Assembly: GCA_009693335.1 (NCBI GenBank)
Contig: SHXK01000010.1
Span: forward strand, 1-35,462
Source: Betaproteobacteria bacterium
Lineage (GTDB): Bacteria; Pseudomonadota; Gammaproteobacteria; Burkholderiales; SG8-39
Direction: 5' to 3'
DNA length: 35,462 nt
Shown: positions 7,803 through 14,496 of the stretch, in pieces
How positions within the stretch are numbered: the first letter of the stretch is position 1
Layout: each line of letters begins with the position of its first letter
The notes under the pieces: model-generated
What the model was told of the DNA's origin: nothing
Databases searched by the model: none
The model's input: only the letters and a program-made list of their open reading frames with translations
Translations under genes and position numbers: made by a program

Positions 7803-8878
7803 TTATTCTTCCTCAGCAGGCCCATCACGCCCTGCGGGAGGAACAGGGTCACGAAGATGAAGATCAAGCCCAGCGCGTAGAGCCAGTACTCCGGGAAGGC
7901 TTGGGTGAAGAAGCTCTTGGCATAGTTCACCAGCCCAGCGCCGAGGATCGCGCCGCTGAGCGTGCCACGGCCGCCGACCGCGACCCAGATCGCGATCTCG
8001 ATCGAATTGGCGGGCGACATTTCGCTCGGGTTGATGATGCCAACCTGCGGTACATAGAGCGCCCCAGCGATGCCGCAGATCATCGCCGAGAGCACGAAGA
8101 TGGCGAGCTTGTAGTACACCGTGTTGTAGCCGCAGAAAGCGACGCGCGTTTCAGCGTCGCGGATCGCGGTCAGCACGCGGCCGAATTTTGAGGTCACGAT
8201 CCAGCGACCGAGCAGCAGCGTGCCAATTAGCGCCGCGCCGGTCAGTGTGAACAGAATCATGCGCGTTTCGGGGGTTGTGATCGGCAGGCCGAGGATGCTC
8301 TTGAAGTCGGTAAAGCCGTTATTGCCGCCAAAGCCGGTGGCGTTGCGGAAAAATAGCAGCATCGCGGCGAAGGTCAACGCCTGCGTGATGATCGAGAAAT
8401 ACACGCCCTTGACGCGCGAACGGAAGGCAAAGAAACCGAACACCAACGCGAGCAACCCCGGCACCAACACGACTAACAACAGGGCCCACCAGAACTGGTC
8501 GGTATACCACCATTGCCACGGCAATTCCTTCCAGTCGAGGAACACCATGAAATCGGGCAGGTCCGACTGGTACTGACCCTCGCGCCCGATCTGGCGCATC
8601 AGGTACATGCCCATGGCATAGCCGCCGAGAGCGAAAAACAGACCGTGCCCGAGCGACAGAATCCCGGTGTAGCCCCATACCAGATCCATGGCGATGGCCA
8701 CGATGGCGTAGCACATGATTTTCCCGATCAAGGTAACCCAGTACTGCGAAACATGGAACGTGCTGTCCTGGGAGACGACAAGACTCAGGATCGGAACAAT
8801 GACAAATACGGTAAGAGATGCAAGGCCGACAAAAAACCAATCCCTCATTGTGTAGATGCGACCAAACACGACACTCAT
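7799..8878 (-). CDS. urtC: urea ABC transporter permease UrtC
   Basis: UrtC is the LivM-type permease subunit. The true product is about 359 aa from ATG 8878 (MSVVFGRIYTMRDWFF). The track's 594-aa version adds 235 residues of out-of-frame urtB sequence. Multiple hydrophobic helices are evident, with the family motif GYTGILSLGHGLFFALGGYAMGMY and the UrtC-type periplasmic loop around DFMVFLDWKELPW. Its start forms an ATGA overlap with the urtB stop and its stop overlaps urtD. A second in-frame ATG lies 10 codons downstream (MRDWFF). Confidence 0.95.
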   Translation of the reverse strand: MSVVFGRIYTMRDWFFVGLASLTVFVIVPILSLVVSQDSTFHVSQYWVTLIGKIMCYAIVAIAMDLVWGYTGILSLGHGLFFALGGYAMGMYLMRQIGREGQYQSDLPDFMVFLDWKELPWQWWYTDQFWWALLLVVLVPGLLALVFGFFAFRSRVKGVYFSIITQALTFAAMLLFFRNATGFGGNNGFTDFKSILGLPITTPETRMILFTLTGAALIGTLLLGRWIVTSKFGRVLTAIRDAETRVAFCGYNTVYYKLAIFVLSAMICGIAGALYVPQVGIINPSEMSPANSIEIAIWVAVGGRGTLSGAILGAGLVNYAKSFFTQAFPEYWLYALGLIFIFVTLFLPQGVMGLLRKNK

Positions 8879-10449
8879 GCTTCCACCGCTCTTCCCTTCA
8901 CGGCGAACAGTCCCTGCGGCCGGCGTTGGATGAAAATGATGATGAAGACAAGCACCATGATCTTGGCGATCACCGCGCCGGAGACTTCTTCGAGAAACTT
9001 GTTGGCGAAGCCCAGCGTCAGCGCCGCGTAGACGGTGCCCGCCAGCTGACCGACACCACCAAACACCACCACCATGAACGAATCCACGATGTAGCCCTGG
9101 CCAAGGTCGGGGCCGACGTTGCCGATCTGCGAGAGCGCGCAGCCGGCCAGCCCGGCGATACCCGAGCCGAGGCCGAAAGCCCACATGTCCACCAGGCCCG
9201 TAGGCACACCGACACAGGAAGCCATGGCGCGGTTCTGCGTCACGCCGCGCACGAACAGCCCGAGCCTGGTTTTGGTGAGAAGCAACCACATGGAAATCAA
9301 GACTGCAATGGCGAAGGCGATGATCACCAGGCGGCTCCACGGCAGCACCACCCCCGCGAACGCATGGATCCCGCCGGACATGAATGCTGGGTTCTCCACC
9401 TGCACGTTGGCCGCGCCGAAGACGGTACGCACTGACTGGATCAGCATCAGGCTGATGCCCCAGGTCGCGAGCAGCGTCTCCAGCGGCCGGCCGTAGAGCC
9501 AACGGATCACCACGCGCTCGAGGAGCATGCCCACCGCCGCGGCGACGATAAACGATACTGGCACTGCCAGCAGCAGATACCATTCGAAAAAATTTGTTTT
9601 CCTGAAAAGAATCTGCACGACGTACGTCGCATAGGCGCCAATCATGATCAACTCGCCGTGCGCCATGTTGATGACGCCCATCAGTCCGTAGGTGATCGCT
9701 AGCCCAAGCGCCGTCAGCAGCAGGATCGAGCCGAGCGAGATGCCCGCGAACAGCAGTCCGGCGCGCTCGCCCCAGGCGAGCTTGCCCTGCACTTCACGCA
9801 GGCTCTTCTGCGCCGCGAGGCGAATGTCGTCGTCCGCATCGGCGGCCGCTTGCGCGAGCAGCGTACGGCTATTCGGGCTGTTCGATTCCCCCAGCCGCTG
9901 GATCGCGGCGAGGCGTGTTTCCTTGTCTCCACTATGCATCTCCATCGACGCCGCCGTGAGTTCAAGCAGCAGTTTGATGTCGGAGTCGGTCTCCTTCTCC
10001 AGAGCTTTCTTTACCAGCGGCAGCATCGCCGCGTCGGCGCCGCCGGCTAGCGCCTTCGCCGCCGCTAGCCGCGTGGGGCGCTCGGGGGAGAGCAATTTGA
10101 AAGCCGCCAGCGCGCCCTCGATCTCGCGCCGCAGCCGGTTGTTGGCGACCACGTCCTCGCGGCCCTCAGGTAGCGGCGCGACCGCTTCGCCGGTAACGGC
10201 GTCGATCCCCTGTCCGCCCTTGACGATCAGGATACGCTTGCCTGCGCTCTGCATGTCGCCTTCCGACACCGCTTCGAGCAGCGCCGCAGCATGTGGATCG
10301 CCTTCGGCCAGTAGCGCCGCAATCGATGCGCTGCGCTCATCGGCGTCTCCAAACGCGAGCTTCTCGACAGCCGTCTTGTCGATCGCGAACGCCGGAGCGG
10401 CCGGGCTGGCCGATGCGCACAGGAGTAACGCGAATAGAAGGGTTTTCAT
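8875..10449 (-). CDS. urtB: urea ABC transporter permease UrtB
   Basis: UrtB is the LivH-type permease subunit. The 524-aa product has the architecture typical of UrtB: a signal peptide (MKTLLFALLLCASASPAAPAF), a periplasmic Ala/Leu-rich helical-repeat domain of about 200 residues, then the membrane permease from about residue 230. The permease motif GVINMAHGELIMIGAYATYV is clear. The N-terminal domain distinguishes UrtB from amino-acid LivH proteins, which are about 300 aa. A 53-bp gap containing a stable hairpin separates it from urtA. Confidence 0.96.
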   Translation of the reverse strand: MKTLLFALLLCASASPAAPAFAIDKTAVEKLAFGDADERSASIAALLAEGDPHAAALLEAVSEGDMQSAGKRILIVKGGQGIDAVTGEAVAPLPEGREDVVANNRLRREIEGALAAFKLLSPERPTRLAAAKALAGGADAAMLPLVKKALEKETDSDIKLLLELTAASMEMHSGDKETRLAAIQRLGESNSPNSRTLLAQAAADADDDIRLAAQKSLREVQGKLAWGERAGLLFAGISLGSILLLTALGLAITYGLMGVINMAHGELIMIGAYATYVVQILFRKTNFFEWYLLLAVPVSFIVAAAVGMLLERVVIRWLYGRPLETLLATWGISLMLIQSVRTVFGAANVQVENPAFMSGGIHAFAGVVLPWSRLVIIAFAIAVLISMWLLLTKTRLGLFVRGVTQNRAMASCVGVPTGLVDMWAFGLGSGIAGLAGCALSQIGNVGPDLGQGYIVDSFMVVVFGGVGQLAGTVYAALTLGFANKFLEEVSGAVIAKIMVLVFIIIFIQRRPQGLFAVKGRAVEA

Positions 10450-10458
10450 ACGTGAAGA

Positions 10459-10476
10459 GGACCGGCGAACCGGCCC
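10459..10476 (-). other. intergenic hairpin with UUCG loop between urtA and urtB
   Basis: In the 53-bp urtA-urtB gap the message reads GGGCCGG-TTCG-CCGGTCC, a 7-bp stem (one G-U pair) closed by a UUCG tetraloop, the most stable class of small RNA loop. No T-run follows in the direction of transcription, so it is unlikely to be a full terminator. Such hairpins after binding-protein genes usually protect the upstream message and raise its level relative to the permeases; that role is inferred here. Confidence 0.6.
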
Positions 10477-10502
10477 TTCTTTTCTATCACATTAAGCGAA
10501 GA

Positions 10503-11792
10503 TTACTTCTTCTTTTCTGCCATCAGCGCGGGCTCGTCCTTTTTCTTGTCGTTGCCCGCGATGTACGGGCTCCAAGGCTGCGCCTTGACCGGGCCCTTGG
10601 TCTTCCAGACTACATTGAACTGGCCGTCGGCCTTGATCTCGCCGATGAACACCGCCTTGTGCAGGTGATGGTTCTTCGCGTCCATCGTGGAGGTGATGCC
10701 CGATGGCGCAGTGAAGGTCTGGCCGCCCATTGCCGCGGTCACCTTCGCCACATCAAAGCTCTTGGCCTTCTCGACCGCCTGCTTCCACATGTATATGCCG
10801 ATGTAAGTCGCTTCCATCGGATCGTTGGTCAGCGCCTTGTCCTTGTGGCCAGCGACGTTCTTCGTTTTGGCATAGGTCGCCCACTTCTTGGTGAACGCAT
10901 CGTTCGCCGGGGCCTTGATCGACATGAAGTAGTTCCACGCCGCAAGGTGGCCGACCAGCGGCTTGGTGTCGACCCCGCGCAGTTCTTCTTCGCCGACAGA
11001 GAACGCCACCACCGGCACGTCGGTCGCCTTCAAGCCCTGATTGCCCAGTTCCTTGTAGAACGGCACGTTCGAGTCGCCATTGATGGTCGAGACCACTGCC
11101 GTCTTCTTGCCCTCTGACGCAAACTTCTTGATCTTGGCGATGATGGTCTGATAATCAGAGTGCCCGAATGGCGTGTACTCCTCCATGATGTCGGCATCGG
11201 CGACGCCCTTGGACTTCAGGAACGCGCGCAGAATCTTGTTGGTGGTGCGCGGATAAACGTAGTCGGTGCCCAGGAGCACCCAGCGCTTGGCCGTACCGCC
11301 GTCCTTGGACATCAGGTATTCCACCGCCGGGATCGCCTGCTGGTTGGGCGCTGCGCCGGTGTAGAACACGTTCTTCGAGATTTCCTCTCCTTCGTATTGC
11401 ACCGGGTAGAAGAGCAGACTGTTGAGCTCTTCAAACACCGGCAATACAGATTTGCGCGATACCGAGGTCCAGCAGCCAAACGTAACGGCGACCTTGTCCT
11501 GCGTGATCAGTTGACGCGCTTTCTCGGCGAACAACGGCCAGTTAGAAGCCGGATCGACCACCACGGGCTCGATCTTCATGCCCAGTACGCCTCCCTTGGC
11601 ATTGATTTCGTCGATCGCCATCAGCACGGTGTCCTTGAGAACTGTCTCGCTGATAGCCATCGTGCCCGACAGCGAATGCAGCACCCCGACCTTGACTGTC
11701 TTCTGTTGCGCGTTGAGGCTGTTTGAACCTAAGCCGATGGCAGCAATCGCTGCCGTCAAGGCCAACTGCTTGATGAAGATTCTTCGTTTCAT
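10503..11792 (-). CDS. urtA: urea ABC transporter substrate-binding protein UrtA
   Basis: UrtA is the periplasmic urea-binding protein (Peripla_BP_5/FmdD type). The product is 429 aa from ATG 11792, which has AGGGG five nt upstream. The track adds 28 residues of leader that are not conserved. The N-terminus MKRRIFIKQLALTAAIAAIG looks like a twin-arginine (Tat) signal with cleavage after SLNA. The mature protein begins KTVKVGVLHSLSGTMAISET and contains NQQAIPAVEYLM, GTDYVYPRTTNKILR and HSDYQTIIAKIK, all typical of UrtA. It is the first gene of the operon, with a sigma-54 promoter match just upstream. Confidence 0.96.
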   Translation of the reverse strand: MKRRIFIKQLALTAAIAAIGLGSNSLNAQQKTVKVGVLHSLSGTMAISETVLKDTVLMAIDEINAKGGVLGMKIEPVVVDPASNWPLFAEKARQLITQDKVAVTFGCWTSVSRKSVLPVFEELNSLLFYPVQYEGEEISKNVFYTGAAPNQQAIPAVEYLMSKDGGTAKRWVLLGTDYVYPRTTNKILRAFLKSKGVADADIMEEYTPFGHSDYQTIIAKIKKFASEGKKTAVVSTINGDSNVPFYKELGNQGLKATDVPVVAFSVGEEELRGVDTKPLVGHLAAWNYFMSIKAPANDAFTKKWATYAKTKNVAGHKDKALTNDPMEATYIGIYMWKQAVEKAKSFDVAKVTAAMGGQTFTAPSGITSTMDAKNHHLHKAVFIGEIKADGQFNVVWKTKGPVKAQPWSPYIAGNDKKKDEPALMAEKKK

Positions 11793-11797
11793 TGCAT

Positions 11798-11840
11798 CCC
11801 CTGTGTGGTTGAACAAACCGCTTGGCTGTTTGCACAGGGG
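11798..11840 (-). repeat. inverted repeat overlapping the urtA ribosome site
   Basis: Perfect 8-bp arms CCCCTGTG and CACAGGGG enclose a second pair CAAAC/GTTTG. The arm nearest the gene contains the AGGGG ribosome site. If transcribed whole it would fold and hide that site. However, the predicted sigma-54 start is near 11,834, which would leave out most of the far arm. It may instead be a DNA operator, or act only on longer transcripts. Confidence 0.5.
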
Positions 11841-11844
11841 ATAG

Positions 11845-11860
11845 AGCAACAACTGTGCCC
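11845..11860 (-). promoter_or_regulatory. sigma-54 (RpoN) promoter of the urt-ure operon
   Basis: The minus strand reads GGGCACAGTTGTTGCT against the consensus TGGCACGNNNNTTGCW: the GG and GC cores and their spacing are exact, with mismatches only at the first base and the seventh. The predicted transcription start is near 11,834, giving a leader of about 40 nt. Sigma-54 control is expected for nitrogen-scavenging urea transport genes and requires an activator such as NtrC. Confidence 0.68.
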
Positions 11861-11874
11861 GTTGCCATGGCAAC
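11861..11874. repeat. perfect 14-bp palindrome abutting the -24 element
   Basis: GTTGCCATGGCAAC is a perfect 14-bp palindrome that ends exactly where the sigma-54 -24 element begins. Its position suits a repressor or accessory factor that would block or adjust polymerase binding. The binding protein is unknown. Confidence 0.55.
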
Positions 11875-12080
11875 ATTTAGCATCTTGTTTTATATAGATA
11901 TTTCTTTCCTCTCTGCATGAACATCGAAAAGGGAGCGCACCAATTCAGGGCGCACGCTTGTGTCGATGCACCATTGCATGGCGAAGGCGCCTCAGCAAAT
12001 CGCCCCGCCCATTGCGTCTCGGGCAGTTCAAGCTCATGGGCGTCGGCCGCATGCCGGGTGATCGGCACCTGCGTCGTCGG

Positions 12081-12143
12081 CAGTGGCTGCAGCGCATCGG
12101 CGCGAACACACTGCACATCGCGCCGGGGAGTCCCTGGGAGAAC
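12081..12143 (+). pseudogene. remnant of IS3-family OrfB transposase
   Basis: Twenty-one codons in one plus-strand frame read QWLQRIG followed by ANTLHIAPGSPWEN. This closely resembles the conserved stretch of IS3-family transposases just before the catalytic Glu region (consensus like KTLYIEPGSPWENGYxESFN). The match stops at PWEN and the upstream DNG motif is not visible, so this is a fragment. No terminal repeats were found. Confidence 0.5.
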
Positions 12144-12166
12144 CCTGCGAAGACTCTCCGCGATCG

Positions 12167-12253
12167 ATCGCCGATCTCGCTGGGGATGCGGCCATCAGCG
12201 CCGCCCACATCGCCGAAGCGATTCAGTATCGGCGGCTGGACGCGAGTTTTTGA
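12167..12253 (+). pseudogene. 3' remnant of comM (Mg chelatase-like ATPase)
   Basis: Twenty-eight codons ending in TGA read IADLAGDAAI, then SAAHIAEAIQYRRLD and ASF. This is the C-terminal end of ComM/YifB, whose typical ending is ARTIADL...HLAEAIQYRxLDR. ComM is a helicase-type AAA+ protein aiding branch migration in natural transformation. Nothing of the other roughly 470 codons is found upstream; the sequence switches to transposase-like codons. It is a gene fossil in the apaH leader. Confidence 0.7.
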
Positions 12254-12270
12254 AGTTATATTGATTGCGG

Positions 12271-13080
12271 ATGGCCACTTACGCGATCGGCGACGTGCAG
12301 GGTTGCTACGACGAGTTGCAGGCGCTGCTCGAATGCGTCGGTTTCAATCGCGCGCACGACCGGCTGTGGTTCGTCGGCGACCTGGTCAACCGCGGCCCAA
12401 AATCGCTGGCGGTGCTGCACTTCGTGAAGGAGTTGGGTGACCGGGCGGTGGTGGTGCTCGGCAACCACGATCTGCACCTCATTACCCAGCACGAGGGTTT
12501 CGAGCGCAAGCGTGCGGATGACACTTTCGATGACGTGCTCGGCGCGCCGGACTCGAAGGAGCTCGTGGATTGGCTGCGCACGCGGCCGCTGCTGCACCTC
12601 GAGGGGAACTGGGCGATGGTGCACGCGGGGCTGCTGCCGCAGTGGACGATGGCGTTTTCTTTGTCCTTGGCAAAAGAAGTGGAAGCTGCGTTGCGTGCGC
12701 CCAACTACCACGATTTTCTCGCCAACATGTACGGCGGCAAGCCGGCGCGCTGGGACGCTACGCTGATCGGTTGGGACCGGCTGCGGGTGATCGTGAACGC
12801 CATGACGCGCATGCGCTTTTGCACGACGGATGGAAGGATGGAATTCCATAGTAAGGGCGCGGCGCCGCCAGCGGACTATTTTCCCTGGTATGCAACGCGA
12901 ACCGCGGTGGAGCCAGCGATCGTGTTTGGGCACTGGTCTCAGTTGGGACTAAAGCTCACGCAGAGAATCGCCGCGCTCGACACCGGTTGTGTCTGGGGCG
13001 GCGCCTTAACGGCGCTGAGGCTGGAGGATCGCTGGCTGGTGCAAGTGCCCAGCCCCGGCTATCAAGCGATAGCAGAATGA
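12271..13080 (+). CDS. apaH: symmetrical diadenosine tetraphosphatase ApaH
   Basis: ApaH splits Ap4A symmetrically into two ADP and can remove Np4-type RNA caps. The 269-aa product carries the phosphoesterase motifs in order: GDVQGCYDEL (residues 7-16), GDLVNRGP, GNHDLHL, MVHAGLLPQW and a later FGHWSQLG, together the dimetal site. I start at ATG 12271, not the track's TTG 12265. The comM remnant stop lies 17 bp upstream, and a TATATT near 12,257 could serve as a -10 box, though no convincing -35 is visible. It is followed after 37 bp by a HIT-family gene, another nucleotide-clearing enzyme. Confidence 0.95.
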   Translation: MATYAIGDVQGCYDELQALLECVGFNRAHDRLWFVGDLVNRGPKSLAVLHFVKELGDRAVVVLGNHDLHLITQHEGFERKRADDTFDDVLGAPDSKELVDWLRTRPLLHLEGNWAMVHAGLLPQWTMAFSLSLAKEVEAALRAPNYHDFLANMYGGKPARWDATLIGWDRLRVIVNAMTRMRFCTTDGRMEFHSKGAAPPADYFPWYATRTAVEPAIVFGHWSQLGLKLTQRIAALDTGCVWGGALTALRLEDRWLVQVPSPGYQAIAE

Positions 13081-13117
13081 GAAATGCAGATGGCATGAAA
13101 AAAACCGGGAGAAGAAA

Positions 13118-13546
13118 ATGAGCGACTGCGTTTTCTGCAAAATCATCGCTGGCCAGATACCCTCGACGCGCGTGCATGAAGACGAGCACACGCTCGCTTT
13201 CATGGATATCGGCCAGGTCAATCCGGGGCATGTGCTGGTCACGGTGAAGAAACACGCGGACAACCTCTACGCGCTGGATGAGGTGCAAGCCGCGGCTGTG
13301 GCGCGCACGAGTGTGCGGGTGGCGCGCGCCATCCGCGACGCCTACGCACCGGCTGGACTATCGGTGTATCAGGCAAACGGCCAAGCGGCGGGACAAACGG
13401 TGTTCCACTATCACGCGCATCTGGTGCCGCGGCACGCGGACGACGGCATGGCGCTCAGCTGGCCGGTGAAAAATCCGCCGCGTGAAAAGCTCGAGGAGTA
13501 CGCCGGGAAAATACGCGCTGGGCTTGCCAAGCGCTCGCTAGCCTAG
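13118..13546 (+). CDS. HIT-family (HinT-like) nucleotide hydrolase
   Basis: The 142-aa protein has an N-terminal CVFCKII motif, then NPGHVLV and the histidine triad HYHAHLVPR with the catalytic His. HIT proteins hydrolyse nucleotide phosphoramidates or dinucleoside polyphosphates. Its closeness to apaH fits a role in Ap4A or adenylate turnover. The ribosome site GGGAGAAG precedes ATG 13118. Its 3' end overlaps the convergent PfkB-family gene by 4 bp. It is a little longer than classical HinT (about 115-120 aa), owing to the C-terminal stretch after the triad, so it may belong to the longer HIT branch. Confidence 0.92.
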   Translation: MSDCVFCKIIAGQIPSTRVHEDEHTLAFMDIGQVNPGHVLVTVKKHADNLYALDEVQAAAVARTSVRVARAIRDAYAPAGLSVYQANGQAAGQTVFHYHAHLVPRHADDGMALSWPVKNPPREKLEEYAGKIRAGLAKRSLA

Positions 13547-14478
13547 AAAGGCGAGGAACCGAAAGCCTTGCGGTAGTGGGCCTCGATCTGGGGGCGCGAG
13601 GGGGCGTGATTCTGCGCGCCACGGTGGGCGATCTTGATCGAGCCCATGACCGAGGCCAGGCGCCCGCTGCTGGGCCAGTCCCAGCCACGGGCGATGCCGT
13701 AGAGCAGACCCGCGCGGTAAGCATCGCCGCAGCCGGTGGGATCGAGCACGGCATCGGCCGCTACGCATGGAATGTCGTGGCGCTTGCCGTCGGCGTAGAT
13801 CACCGAGCCCTGCCCACCAAGCGTGAGTACCAGCGCTTTCAGGTCGCGCGCCAGCGCTTCGAGCTTCTTGCCGGTTTTCTCCTCCAGCATCTTGCCTTCG
13901 TAGTCGTTGACCGCGAGGTAGGAAGCAAGCCCCACCATTTCCATCAATTCATCGCCGGAGAACATCGGCAGGCCCTGGCCCGGATCGAATAGCAGGGGAA
14001 TGTCGTGCGCGGCGCACTGGCGCGAATGCTGCAGCATGCCCTCTTTGCCATCCGGCCCGACGATCGCCAGTGTGGCGCCCAGTTTCGCGCTGATCCGGTT
14101 CTCCTGCGAATAATTCATCGCCCCTGGATGAAAGGCGATGATCTGATTGTTGTCCAGATCAGTGGTGATGAAAGCCTGCGCCGTGAATTGTCCGGCGATG
14201 CGTTTCACCAATTCGGCGCCAATGCCGAGCCGCTGGAGTCGCTCGAGATAGGGCGCGATGTCCTCGCCCACAGTAGCCATCAGCAGCGGATCGTCGTCCA
14301 GCAGCTTCAGGTTATAGGCGATGTTGCCGGCGGTGCCGCCATACTCGCGCCGCATCTCCGGCGTGAGGAAGCATACGTTCAGGATGTGCAGCTGGTCCGG
14401 CAGCAGGTGATTCCGGAACCGATCCGGAAACACCATGATCGTGTCGTACGCCAGCGAGCCGGTGACCAGCGTTTTCAT
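13543..14478 (-). CDS. PfkB-family carbohydrate/nucleoside kinase
   Basis: The 311-aa protein has both PfkB family marks: the N-terminal glycine motif (EYGGTAGNIAYNL, about residues 45-57) and the C-terminal ATP/anion-hole motif DPTGCGDAYRAGLLYG (about 247-262) with the catalytic Asp. The second motif has Cys where most relatives have Ala (GAGD). The family phosphorylates sugars or nucleosides; close betaproteobacterial relatives are often labelled adenosine kinase-like or ribokinase-like. The neighbouring adenylate genes make a nucleoside attractive, but the sequence alone cannot decide. It is 18 bp downstream of the zinc-ribbon gene and convergent with the HIT gene. Confidence 0.9.
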   Translation of the reverse strand: MKTLVTGSLAYDTIMVFPDRFRNHLLPDQLHILNVCFLTPEMRREYGGTAGNIAYNLKLLDDDPLLMATVGEDIAPYLERLQRLGIGAELVKRIAGQFTAQAFITTDLDNNQIIAFHPGAMNYSQENRISAKLGATLAIVGPDGKEGMLQHSRQCAAHDIPLLFDPGQGLPMFSGDELMEMVGLASYLAVNDYEGKMLEEKTGKKLEALARDLKALVLTLGGQGSVIYADGKRHDIPCVAADAVLDPTGCGDAYRAGLLYGIARGWDWPSSGRLASVMGSIKIAHRGAQNHAPSRPQIEAHYRKAFGSSPF

Positions 14479-14496
14479 GTTTCTTGGACGGGCACG

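Larger units (their letters stand above)
11793..12270. other. long intergenic region: urtA control region plus gene fossils
   Basis: This 478-bp gap separates the divergent urtA and apaH. Nearest urtA are an inverted repeat over the ribosome site, a sigma-54 promoter match, a 14-bp palindrome and an AT-rich patch (TATATAGATATTTC). Two weak NtrC-like GCACC half-sites lie at 11,936 and 11,967. Nearest apaH are remnants of an IS3-type transposase and of comM. ORFs drawn here in the track are chance frames. I saw no RNA gene. Confidence 0.7.

Noticed and set aside
7799-9583. 594-aa ORF as a long UrtC
   Set aside because: The first 235 residues are urtB DNA read in another frame; family similarity starts at ATG 8878 with an ATGA overlap.
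10450-10490. Plus-strand terminator (stem followed by TTCTTTTCTAT)
   Set aside because: No plus-strand gene ends here; the structure lies in a minus-strand operon gap and is better read as an intergenic mRNA hairpin.
11877-12440. Several overlapping ORFs between urtA and apaH
   Set aside because: Apart from the short transposase-like and comM-like stretches they show no recognisable protein, no ribosome sites and frame switching.
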